Below are positions 44,939 through 53,083 of a stretch of DNA of 64,000 nucleotides, one piece after another. How positions within the stretch are numbered: position 1 is the first letter of the stretch; every line of letters starts with the position of its first letter. The position numbers and the translations under genes were made by a program. The notes under the pieces are model-generated. The model did not search any database and had not been told where the DNA came from. It was given only the letters and a program-made list of their open reading frames with translations. The DNA is from Tichowtungia aerotolerans (lineage in GTDB: Bacteria > Verrucomicrobiota > Kiritimatiellia > Kiritimatiellales > Tichowtungiaceae), in the NCBI RefSeq assembly GCF_009905215.1, contig NZ_CP047593.1:1244900-1308899 (forward strand). Reading direction: 5' to 3'.

Positions 44939-46459
44939 TTATTGAGCATTCGCGGGATGCTCTCTGGGCAGGCGGGCTTCAACGCTATTAAAATACTCAA
45001 ACAGAGTCTGCTGAAGCTGTTTTGTTTTTTGAGGCATCGATGCGCTTACATCTTTCTGCTCACTGGGGTCATCCGTCAGGTTGTAGAGTTCACACCGCCG
45101 ATCTTCATAGAAATAGAGCAGCTTATAATCTCCGTCACGAATGGATGACTGAGGCTTTGTCTGGCTGACATATCCGTCGTTAAGACCGATTTCTTCGGGA
45201 CAGTTTTCATATTTGCCCCGCCAGTGATAATACGGAAAATGCCAGTACAAGGGGCGTTTTTTAAGAACAGGCATAGGATCTCCTTTAAGGATAGAGACTA
45301 TACTCATGCCGTCGAGTTTATCCGGATTCACAGGGGTTGTGCCGGCAACTTCGCAATATGTAGGCATGAAGTCCGTATAAATGATCGGCACATGACATAC
45401 GGCTCCCGGCCGGGCAACCCCGGGCCAACGGATCATCGTGGGTTCTCTCACTCCACCTTCGTAAAGATTCCATTTGCTTCCTCGCAAAGGGGCATTAAAT
45501 GCCCAAACCGGCATTCCTCCGTTATCTGAAGTGAGGACAACCAGCGTATTGTCCGTAAGCCCGTATTCGTCAATCGCAGCCAGCAGCCAGCCGACATAAT
45601 GATCCATGGTTTCAACAAATGCGGCATATAGAATACGTTCATTGCTGTAGTTCCGACCAAGAGCTTTTGCCTTCTCTGTATATTTGTCGACCAACCATTT
45701 ACATTGGGTTCCCAACGGGGAGTGAACATAATAGTGGCTGACAAAAAGAAAAAACGGGTCTGAACCGTCTTTGTTCTGGTTCAGGAACTGTATAGCCTGC
45801 TGAGTCAGCTCATCTTCTGCAAACACGCCTTTTTCAAAGGGTTTGAATTTCATTCTATCTGCTTTTTTCTGACCCCACGGATGAGAACCGAACGTATCTA
45901 CAGCCCAGTCGAACCCCTGCTGTTTGGGGCCATGCGTAAGATTCCATCCGTTATAATGCAGATGATGTCCGGCAACGTGCCACTTCCCGGTCATTCCGGT
46001 TTTATAACCGGCAGATTTCAGAGCCTCTGCAATGGTCTCTTCTTCCAGAGGCAGGTTGATGGTGAAAGGAGGCGGCACCAGTTTGAAATCCGCCCATTGT
46101 TTATCCCATTCTTCATTCCAGTCAAAGCTGAGGTCTTCATCGCGCGTAACAAATTCAAAATGAAGCCTTGCCGGAGTCTTTCCAGTCAGAAAAGCAGCTC
46201 TCGACGGAGAACAGATCGGTGAGGCTGAATACGCATCAGTAAATCTCACACCCTGTTCGGCAAAGCGATCAATGTTCGGCGTCTCGCAAAAATCATTTCC
46301 ATAGCAACCTACGTCTGCAAACCCCAGATCATCGATAAGTATGTGAATGATATTGGGACGTTTCGTTGGTTTTTCTTCAGCAAAGGAAACCCCCTGCAAA
46401 GCTAACGTCACTCCGACGACTGCTCCAATAAAATATGTGACTCGATATTTTGTTTGCAT
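44939..46459 (-). CDS. Sulfatase (Cys-type, family S1-like), secreted
   Basis: 506 residues with a signal peptide (VTYFIGAVVGVTLALQGVSFA). Metal ligands are in NIIHILIDDLGFADVGCYG (about 34-52). The active-site motif is CSPSR (in SASPICSPSRAAFLTGKTPAR, about 82-102). The Cys is the residue converted to formylglycine, so an FGE or anSME elsewhere in the genome is required. Other ligands include GKWHVAG (about 160) and LTSDNGG (about 310). It should remove sulfate esters from a polysaccharide. It lies between two SASA-SUMF1 genes (59 bp and 33 bp gaps), so sulfate and acetyl removal are probably coordinated. Confidence 0.95.
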   Translation of the reverse strand: MQTKYRVTYFIGAVVGVTLALQGVSFAEEKPTKRPNIIHILIDDLGFADVGCYGNDFCETPNIDRFAEQGVRFTDAYSASPICSPSRAAFLTGKTPARLHFEFVTRDEDLSFDWNEEWDKQWADFKLVPPPFTINLPLEEETIAEALKSAGYKTGMTGKWHVAGHHLHYNGWNLTHGPKQQGFDWAVDTFGSHPWGQKKADRMKFKPFEKGVFAEDELTQQAIQFLNQNKDGSDPFFLFVSHYYVHSPLGTQCKWLVDKYTEKAKALGRNYSNERILYAAFVETMDHYVGWLLAAIDEYGLTDNTLVVLTSDNGGMPVWAFNAPLRGSKWNLYEGGVREPTMIRWPGVARPGAVCHVPIIYTDFMPTYCEVAGTTPVNPDKLDGMSIVSILKGDPMPVLKKRPLYWHFPYYHWRGKYENCPEEIGLNDGYVSQTKPQSSIRDGDYKLLYFYEDRRCELYNLTDDPSEQKDVSASMPQKTKQLQQTLFEYFNSVEARLPREHPANAQ

Positions 46460-46492
46460 GGGATCGCTTCCCGATTTCGCAAGTCCTTACGC

Positions 46493-48646
46493 TTATGGCT
46501 TTACAATCTTCACAATTCTAAAACCGTAAGCGCTGTTGACATAATTTTCGGCTTTATCACTGGCGGCGGACGAGGACGGCTCAGTTCCCCAGCCAAAATA
46601 GGCGTCGCGCGTTATACGCTCCCCGTTCTCCGCCAGAGTCTCGGTGAACTCGGCCAGATTCCCACCCATATCATAGGTGCCGTTCTGCTCGCGCAAGCCT
46701 TCGCCCGCAGACCAAAGGGCGCCTTTCTTCAGATAGTTTTCCCCAATTCCTTTGGTGCATTCGGCCTGCGCGTTCGAACCATTGGCATACGCAGAATAGG
46801 TTCCCTCGGACACCGAATAATAGGCGGCTTTATACCACTCGTCTTCTGTGGGAATTGCATAGGCCGTACCAAACTTTTCCGCAGCCTCCTGATGGTCCAT
46901 TACGCCGGAAACCGTTCCTCCGGATATGGTGTAGACTCCGCGGTTCAAGTCGCCGGTCGTGAGCCAGTTGCAATACTTCGCCACTTCCGTCCAGCTGATT
47001 AATGCAACCGGAAATAATTCCCCGTTTTCGGTTCCGCCCGGGAGGACTCCGTCGGTAGCCGCACAGGCTTCATTCCACTGACCTTCTGTCAGCTCATACA
47101 CGCCGATTTCATAATCATAGGCAACCGAACCCAGCCCGTTGGCGTCCGGCGAATTCCCGGCCCCGGTGATCAGAACAAAAGTGAGCGGTACCGAAGCTTC
47201 GTTTCTTTCATTCTCTGCCGCTGGCATTATTTTAGAAAATTCACCGGCCCGGAACGGCGCGGCAGGAATCCCGGTTTCATTGGTCAGGTTGGGAACAGCA
47301 AGTTTATGCCAGGCAAAGCGAACAGCCACCGGCTCCGGAACCTTTGATGAGCTCAGAATGACCCATTCACCGCGAATCACCGCATCGGCCGGCCGGAACA
47401 CCCGGTCTTCCCCGGCAATTTCAAACCAGTCCGGCGCTTTGCCGTCACGGGTGGTCAGCCCGTCCGCAAAAGAGAACTGCACTTTTAATTCGCCGTCTGC
47501 TTTTTCCAATGTTTGGGAAACCGGCCCGGAATAAACGACATCCATTCCGTAGGTTTTCGCCTCGGCGAGAAGAGCCAAACGGGTTCCCGGAACTTTTTTA
47601 TTACGCGGGTGAATATTTTTCAGATTGGCGCAATCGCTAATAACAACCCAGCCGGTATTCGAAACCGTTTGAACAGCCTCCTGCTGGGCGTCCCACAGGG
47701 CCGGCAGCAGATGGGCATTTTCTCCGGCACATTCAAACGGTGCAATCTGAACCATATAGAACGGGAAATCATATCCCCACAAAGAGCGCCACCCTTTGAT
47801 CAACGCCCGCAACCGATCGGCATATACATTTCCTTCCCGCCGGTTGGCTTCGCCCTGATACCACAGCGCGCCCCGAATTCCGAACGAAACATGCGCATGA
47901 AGCATTCCGTTGTATAAAGCGGATGGAATCTGACGGTCATTTTTATCATCACCGGAAAAAACCGGCATCTTCAGACTGGTTTGATACAAATCCGCCAGCG
48001 CCGGAACCTGCGCATATCCGCAGGGTGGAATCCAGCCTTCAATACGGGACCCGCCATATGCGCTCAGCAGCAGACCGACCGGCACATCCAGATCCTGATG
48101 GATTTTACGTCCAAAATAATAAGCGACCCCTGAAAACGTTTTTACGCTGGATGGACTGCATACTTCCCAGTGTCCAACAATATCGTCTCCCGGCTCACGT
48201 AAGGGAAGCCGCGGCGTATCATACAACCGGATCTGCGGATAGTCGGCAGTTGCGACATCTTCTGCGGTGTCTGACTTGCCCAAAAAAAACTCCATATTGG
48301 ATTGTCCGGAGCAGAGCCAGACCTCCCCGACGAGAACGTCGGAAAACGAGACATCAGAGTCGGAGCCTGAAACATCCAGTTTCCGAGGTTTGGAAGAAGC
48401 CGGCATGGGGTCGAGCATGATTTTCCAATGGTTGGAAGAATCCACGACTGTCGTTTTGGTTTGCCCGGCAAACTCGACCGTAATTTTTTCTCCCGGGGTT
48501 CCACTGCCCCAGACCGGAACCGGCAGGTTCCGCTGGAAAATCATGTGGTCCGAAAATACGGAAGGAAGCGATACGCCGAACGATGCCTGACACATCGCAG
48601 CGACCGAACATAGAACAATGAAACCAACGCGTTGTTTACTGAACAT
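46493..48646 (-). CDS. Sialate O-acetylesterase fused to one SUMF1-like domain
   Basis: 717 residues with a signal peptide (VGFIVLCSVAAMCQASFG). The SASA part (about 25-480) has LPSVFSDHMIFQRN, VWLCSGQSNMEF and IHPRNKKVPGTRLALLA. One SUMF1-fold domain (about 485-717) has YELTEGQWN, KYCNWLTTG, EDEWYKAAYYS, NGTYDMGGNLAEFTE and RDAYFGW...SAYGFRIV. No FGE cysteine pair is present. It is a close paralog of 41574 and 55885, even in nucleotide sequence. It starts 9 bp after the SSS symporter gene ends, within the IclR-divergent operon. Expected to be an extracytoplasmic carbohydrate esterase. Confidence 0.87.
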   Translation of the reverse strand: MFSKQRVGFIVLCSVAAMCQASFGVSLPSVFSDHMIFQRNLPVPVWGSGTPGEKITVEFAGQTKTTVVDSSNHWKIMLDPMPASSKPRKLDVSGSDSDVSFSDVLVGEVWLCSGQSNMEFFLGKSDTAEDVATADYPQIRLYDTPRLPLREPGDDIVGHWEVCSPSSVKTFSGVAYYFGRKIHQDLDVPVGLLLSAYGGSRIEGWIPPCGYAQVPALADLYQTSLKMPVFSGDDKNDRQIPSALYNGMLHAHVSFGIRGALWYQGEANRREGNVYADRLRALIKGWRSLWGYDFPFYMVQIAPFECAGENAHLLPALWDAQQEAVQTVSNTGWVVISDCANLKNIHPRNKKVPGTRLALLAEAKTYGMDVVYSGPVSQTLEKADGELKVQFSFADGLTTRDGKAPDWFEIAGEDRVFRPADAVIRGEWVILSSSKVPEPVAVRFAWHKLAVPNLTNETGIPAAPFRAGEFSKIMPAAENERNEASVPLTFVLITGAGNSPDANGLGSVAYDYEIGVYELTEGQWNEACAATDGVLPGGTENGELFPVALISWTEVAKYCNWLTTGDLNRGVYTISGGTVSGVMDHQEAAEKFGTAYAIPTEDEWYKAAYYSVSEGTYSAYANGSNAQAECTKGIGENYLKKGALWSAGEGLREQNGTYDMGGNLAEFTETLAENGERITRDAYFGWGTEPSSSAASDKAENYVNSAYGFRIVKIVKP
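47504..47518. repeat. 15-bp palindrome copy, mutated
   Basis: TTCCAATGTTTGGGA at the position homologous to 43734 and 56149 in the paralogous SASA genes; the minus strand reads SQTLE instead of FQxLE. Confidence 0.5.
48381..48437. repeat. Pair of 15-bp palindromes, 42 bp apart
   Basis: TTCCGAGGTTTGGAA begins at 48381 and TTCCAATGGTTGGAA at 48423. The minus strand reads SKPRK and SNHWK. The same pair with the same spacing occurs in the paralog at 57017/57059. Confidence 0.6.
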
Positions 48647-48655
48647 GGGTTTTCC

Positions 48656-50230
48656 TCAGGCTTTACGAAAACGGCTCAGAATGAGTCCGCTCAAAAGAAT
48701 GGTAAGCGTTCCGAACACCGGAATCAGGAAGGAGTGGAAGTGCGACTGCAGTCCTTCCAGCGCCGGAGATTTCAGCATGGGCGAGAGCGTCATCCAGGCA
48801 ATGACCAAAAGTCCCAGAATGGCGGCCGTCACGGAGATCGGATTGTTTGCCTTGCGACTGATGACTCCCAGCAGGAAGAGACCGAGCATACCGCCGCCGA
48901 AAATTCCGGAGAGCACCCACCAGGCATCCAATGCGCTGCTGATGTTGATCAACAGAAACGCCACGCCGGTTCCGAGCAGTCCCCAGACGATGGTTGCGCC
49001 ATATAGTACGCGCATGGTCTGGCGCTCCGAGGCGTCGGGCCGGATAAAACGTTTATACCAGTCGCTCATCATTAAGGTGGCGGATGAGTTCAGGCTGGTG
49101 GAGAGCGTACTCATGGCCGCGGCAAAGATGGCCGCGATCAGCAGGCCGGTAATTCCGGGTGGCAGATATTTGCCGATAAAGTGCGGGAACACTTTGTCCC
49201 CGATTTCTTTATCGGTCAGCGTGGTTGCGATTTCAGACACGCGCACGCCGAATTCGGCGGTTCCACTGGCAATGCCTTCCTGAATAACCCGCTGGGTTGC
49301 CACGAGCTGGCGTACTTCAACCAGATCGCCCGGCTGGGCGTGGTAGAACGCAAAGAGCTGGGTTCCGATGAAAAAGAAGATCAGCGAAACCGGCAGATAC
49401 AGCAGGCCGCCGATCAGCACGGTTTTGCGCGCATCTTTTTCAGACCCGGAGGCGATGTAGCGCTGGACAAAGCTCTGGTCGATTCCGAAGTTCTGCAGGT
49501 TGATGAAAATGCCGTAGATGAGCACGACCCAGAAGGTCGGCTCGACCAGTGACGGGCCGAAACTTCCCAGGCTGAATTTGTCGGCGTCCATCGCCACCCG
49601 GAAGATTTCACCGGGGCCTTCCGGCATTTTAAACAGCATGAGAACCGAGCAAAGCAGCGCGCCGCCCATCAGCACGATGGCCTGCAGGGCATCGGACCAG
49701 ATGACGGCCATCACTCCGCCGACAAAGCTGTACACGGTGACGGAAATGCCGACGACAAGAATCACAATCCGAATGTCCCAACCGAGCAGGACGCTCATTG
49801 GAAGCGCCATCAGATAAAGCACCGCGCCCATGCGGGCGAGCTGGGTGAGCAGGTAGCAACTGCTGGCATAGACACGGGCCCAGGAGCCAAACCGTTTTTC
49901 AAGATGCGCATAGGCCGAGACTTCTCCGCTGCTGCGGTAGTACGGCATGAACCACCGGATGGCAACAAAGGTTGCAATCGGAAGTGATAGGCTGAACACA
50001 AATGCATTCCAGTTGGTTGCATAAGCTTTGCCCGGCAACCCCAGGAAACTGACGCTGCTTAGATAAGTGGCAAAAATGGAGAGCCCGCAGGCCCATCCCG
50101 GCAAGGATCGTTTGGCTGCCGTATAGGCTTCGGTCGAACTGCTTTTTCGCATGAAGAAAAAGCCAATCGACATGGTGCCTACGAAATAGGCAAATAAAAC
50201 GATCCAGTCTACTCCGGTAAAAAAGTTCAT
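48656..50230 (-). CDS. Sodium:solute symporter family (SSS) transporter
   Basis: 524 residues with about 13 membrane segments. SSS signatures include FMRKSSSTEAYTAAKRSLPGWACGLSIFATYLSSVSFLG near the N-terminus and FGIDQSFVQRYIASGSEKDARKTV in the middle. Members in sialic acid or sugar-acid loci import the product released outside the cell. It is preceded by a DapA-family aldolase (21 bp) and followed by SASA-SUMF1 (9 bp), so it probably imports the substrate of that aldolase. Homologous to but clearly different from the symporter at 12583. Confidence 0.93.
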   Translation of the reverse strand: MNFFTGVDWIVLFAYFVGTMSIGFFFMRKSSSTEAYTAAKRSLPGWACGLSIFATYLSSVSFLGLPGKAYATNWNAFVFSLSLPIATFVAIRWFMPYYRSSGEVSAYAHLEKRFGSWARVYASSCYLLTQLARMGAVLYLMALPMSVLLGWDIRIVILVVGISVTVYSFVGGVMAVIWSDALQAIVLMGGALLCSVLMLFKMPEGPGEIFRVAMDADKFSLGSFGPSLVEPTFWVVLIYGIFINLQNFGIDQSFVQRYIASGSEKDARKTVLIGGLLYLPVSLIFFFIGTQLFAFYHAQPGDLVEVRQLVATQRVIQEGIASGTAEFGVRVSEIATTLTDKEIGDKVFPHFIGKYLPPGITGLLIAAIFAAAMSTLSTSLNSSATLMMSDWYKRFIRPDASERQTMRVLYGATIVWGLLGTGVAFLLINISSALDAWWVLSGIFGGGMLGLFLLGVISRKANNPISVTAAILGLLVIAWMTLSPMLKSPALEGLQSHFHSFLIPVFGTLTILLSGLILSRFRKA

Positions 50231-50251
50231 TGCTACAACTCTCCTGCTAAC

Positions 50252-51184
50252 TTAATTCAGTGCGGTATCGATCTTGCCCTTGAGGTCACCAAGCAGGCTG
50301 GCGACCTGCTCCCGCTCTTTGCTGCGGAAGCTCTGGAACGGTTCGGCAACGACGTCGCTGCAAATGCCTTCCAGAGACAGTGCACACTTCAGCCCTTTGA
50401 TCAGCGACGAAGGATGACTCCCTACCGTATACAATGAATGCGCAACCGCCAGCACTTCTTTCTGCAGGCGGGAAATGCGCTCCATGTCTTTGTTTTCAGC
50501 CGCCTTGTACAGCTCCACATATAATCTGGGAAACAGGTTGGCGCCGCCGTTCACGCCGCCATCTCCGCCCAGCAGAACGGTTTCCGCGAGCATTTCTTCC
50601 GGGCCGACCAGCAGTCCGAAGTCATCGCGCTCTCCGATGAGCGCGCGGACCTGATGGAAATAAAGCATGGAGCAGGAGCTGTCTTTCAGCCCGACAATTC
50701 CCGGCATATCCATGGCGGCCTTGAGCACATCCATGCTGAAGTTCACTTTAGTCAGCCCCGGCATGTTGTACAGATAGAGCGGCAATGGAATCTGTGATGT
50801 GATGTGGGCGACATACTCAATCAGTTCCGGGGAATCCGGAACAAAATAGTATGGAGCAGAAAGAACGGCGGCATGGCATCCGCAGTCCGCAGCAACCTGT
50901 GCCAAATGGACAGATTCTGTAAATGAAGTATCGGTGACACAGGCCAGAACCGGCACCCGGCCGTTGACCAGTTTACAGGTTCGTTCCAGCAGCTCACGGC
51001 GCAATGCATAACTGAGTCCCGGTCCCTCGCCCGTCGTTCCCAGCAGGAACAATCCGCTGACTCCACCCTTAATAATGTGCTCCACCAGGCGCTCCAGACC
51101 TTCTACGTCCAGTTCGTCCTGACTCTTGAGCGGGGTCACCATCGGCGGCACAATCCCTTTTATTTTCTGATATCCGTTAATCAC
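50252..51184 (-). CDS. DapA-family aldolase/lyase (sugar-acid or sialic-acid type)
   Basis: 310 residues. The GTTGEG motif (about 47-52) binds the keto-acid carboxylate. The active-site Tyr lies in LYLYNMPGLTK (about 137-147) and the Schiff-base Lys in GIVGLKDSS (about 165-173). This is the TIM-barrel family including dihydrodipicolinate synthase, N-acetylneuraminate lyase and keto-deoxy sugar acid aldolases. Between an SSS symporter and esterase/sulfatase genes, a catabolic lyase is much more likely than lysine synthesis. NanA-like activity would fit the SASA genes, but the exact substrate cannot be read from the sequence. Confidence 0.88.
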   Translation of the reverse strand: MINGYQKIKGIVPPMVTPLKSQDELDVEGLERLVEHIIKGGVSGLFLLGTTGEGPGLSYALRRELLERTCKLVNGRVPVLACVTDTSFTESVHLAQVAADCGCHAAVLSAPYYFVPDSPELIEYVAHITSQIPLPLYLYNMPGLTKVNFSMDVLKAAMDMPGIVGLKDSSCSMLYFHQVRALIGERDDFGLLVGPEEMLAETVLLGGDGGVNGGANLFPRLYVELYKAAENKDMERISRLQKEVLAVAHSLYTVGSHPSSLIKGLKCALSLEGICSDVVAEPFQSFRSKEREQVASLLGDLKGKIDTALN

Positions 51185-51239
51185 TTCTGATCCTTGTGTT
51201 CATTCTATCGATACAACTGTTTTGTGGCGCAGGGCAGGT

Positions 51240-52028
51240 CTATTTATTGACCTTCACAACCCGAAACCCATAAGCACTGCTGGCATAAGCTGTACTATCT
51301 TTTCCCGTACGCACTTCAATGGACGATGTGGTTCCGAATCGGTATGCAGCATCCCGCGTGGCCCGTTTGGAGGAATAATCCGAGCCTCCATCAAATGCGC
51401 TTTCGGTCCACTCCGCCAGATTGCCGCCCATGTCGTAGGTGCCGTTTTGCTCAAACACACCACTGCCCACAGCCCATACATTTTCTGAACGCGTCCGATT
51501 CTCTGCAACCCGAGGTGGAGCCGTCTCTGCTCCATTTGCAAATTTGGAATAAGTAAACCCATTGTAGTACGCCGCCTTCACCCACTCGTCTTCCGAGGGA
51601 AGCACGTAAATGGGATCATATTTCTTCAGGGCGAGTTCCCGGTCAATGGCCATCAAGGTTCCGAATTCATCAAAATGATACGCACCTTCGAGCGCATCAC
51701 CGGAAGTCAGCCAGTTGCAGAACATGGCGGCTCCCACCCAGGTGATTCCGGCAGCAGGCTCATTGTCTTTCCAAACCGGGGCCTTGGGACAATTCATGAT
51801 AGACTCTTTCTTTGCGACCTGCTCCCACTGATCTGCAGTCACTTCATGAATCGCAATCTGGTATTCATAAGGAACCGCCCCAAAACCGGACTCATGCGCC
51901 GGGTTGTTTGGGTTTCCGATGGTAACAAACTCCATTTCGATGTTCACACCGCCATGAGCAATACGCTCTCCCTGCGCCAGACAACAAAACCCTGCAATTA
52001 ACCCCATACTGACAAACTGAATCTTCAC
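51240..52028 (-). CDS. Secreted single-domain SUMF1-like protein
   Basis: 262 residues from a GTG with AAGGAG just upstream. Signal peptide (VSMGLIAGFCCLAQG). The SUMF1/FGE-sulfatase fold is shown by AIHEVTADQWEQV, MFCNWLTSG, EDEWVKAAYYN, NGTYDMGGNLAEWTE and RDAAYRFG...SAYGFRVVKV. The two catalytic Cys of FGE are missing, so I do not expect sulfatase activation. First gene of the six-gene minus-strand operon, divergent from the iclR-type gene. Role unknown; glycan binding or another enzyme chemistry is possible. Confidence 0.85.
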   Translation of the reverse strand: MKIQFVSMGLIAGFCCLAQGERIAHGGVNIEMEFVTIGNPNNPAHESGFGAVPYEYQIAIHEVTADQWEQVAKKESIMNCPKAPVWKDNEPAAGITWVGAAMFCNWLTSGDALEGAYHFDEFGTLMAIDRELALKKYDPIYVLPSEDEWVKAAYYNGFTYSKFANGAETAPPRVAENRTRSENVWAVGSGVFEQNGTYDMGGNLAEWTESAFDGGSDYSSKRATRDAAYRFGTTSSIEVRTGKDSTAYASSAYGFRVVKVNK

Positions 52029-52225
52029 ACCGCACTCCTTTATTTATTAAATAAACAACTATTATTCAATAGTGACATAATACCCTATAAAGACAACTGA
52101 ATTTTCAGATAATTTGTTCAATAATGTGACGTCGCAAACCTGATGGAACCCTCAAAACTTATTTGTTGTATAAGAATAGATGATCTATTAGAGTCACAAA
52201 TCATAGTTAAACAGGAGAATCCACC
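52029..52225. promoter_or_regulatory. Divergent promoter/operator region of the IclR-controlled operon
   Basis: This A+T-rich gap separates the SUMF1 operon (minus) from the IclR gene (plus). On the minus strand it repeats ATTGAATAAT (near 52062-52073) and TTATTGAACAAA (near 52111-52122), an apparent direct repeat about 48 bp apart. Related TTATTGAATA and ATTGAATC words occur before the SASA gene and FG-GAP gene at 57305-57385. They are candidate regulator sites; this is pattern reading, not proof. Confidence 0.4.
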
Positions 52226-52243
52226 ATAAAAACACCAAAGATA

Positions 52244-52996
52244 TTGCCATCCTTTCAGAAGGGCCTGGATATTCTGGAATATATTGCCGGCAGCCAGGAT
52301 GGCTTGCGCTTAACGGATATCGCGCAACACATGGATCTGCCCGCCTCTAATATTACCCTCTATCTAAACACGCTGATTCACCGCAACTGGATCATCCGTG
52401 AGCCGCACAAGAAAAAGTTTTTGATCAACCCGAAAGCCGTAGAGCTGTTTCATAATGCACAGGATAACCTGGTTCACAAGCTGCTGCCCTGTGCCGACAA
52501 GTCGATGCAGGCACTGCACAAAAAATATAATGAAAACATTCTGCTGGTGATGCAGAAGGGAAATTCATTTTCAATCGTCAAACACATTGCCTCAACCCAC
52601 GTCATGCGCGTGCTGATTCAGGACGAGCCCGATTACTGCATGCATGTCACCGCAGCCGGGCGCGCCATTCTGGCTTTTCTGCCTGAACCAACGATCGAGC
52701 GCTACATTAAGACGGCGTCTTATGTGAAGCTGACCGACAAAACCACCAGTGACGAAAAAACACTGCGCGAAACCCTGAAAAAAACCAAAGAAAAGGGCTA
52801 TGCATTTAACCCCGGAGAGTTTGAATCCGAGGTTATGGCAACCGCGGCCCCGATCATTATCAACGACCGACCGGTCGCCGCACTGGTGGTTCAGTTCCCG
52901 ACCATCCGCCATAGCGCAGAAGAAGCCGAATCCGCCGCAGTCGACATCATGAAACAGGCCCGCAACATTGAGGCCGATCTGATCAAAGCTCTGTAA
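52244..52996 (+). CDS. IclR-family transcriptional regulator
   Basis: 250 residues from a TTG at 52244. The N-terminal winged helix (about 1-65) starts PSFQKGLDILEYIAGSQDGLRLTDIAQHMDLPASNITLYLNTL and the C-terminal IclR effector domain (about 80-250) ends with IRHSAEEAESAAVDIM. The TTG has no properly spaced ribosome-binding site. AGGAG at 52213-52217 is ideally placed for an in-frame ATA at 52226-52228, which looks like a mutated ATG and would add KTPKIL. It is divergent from the SUMF1/DapA/SSS/SASA/sulfatase operon and most likely regulates it in response to a sugar acid. Confidence 0.92.
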   Translation: MPSFQKGLDILEYIAGSQDGLRLTDIAQHMDLPASNITLYLNTLIHRNWIIREPHKKKFLINPKAVELFHNAQDNLVHKLLPCADKSMQALHKKYNENILLVMQKGNSFSIVKHIASTHVMRVLIQDEPDYCMHVTAAGRAILAFLPEPTIERYIKTASYVKLTDKTTSDEKTLRETLKKTKEKGYAFNPGEFESEVMATAAPIIINDRPVAALVVQFPTIRHSAEEAESAAVDIMKQARNIEADLIKAL

Positions 52997-53031
52997 GCGT
53001 CACCACACCGTTCCCAATTAATCACCAATAA

Positions 53032-53065
53032 AAAGCCCTCCTGCTCGTGAGAGAAGGAGGGCTTT
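53032..53065. terminator. Hairpin terminator between iclR-type gene and convergent SUMF1 gene
   Basis: AAAGCCCTCCT pairs with AGGAGGGCTTT around a 12-base loop. Flanking A-run and T-run would allow termination in both directions for the converging genes. Confidence 0.85.
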
Positions 53066-53083
53066 CGTGCACTACATATCCGC

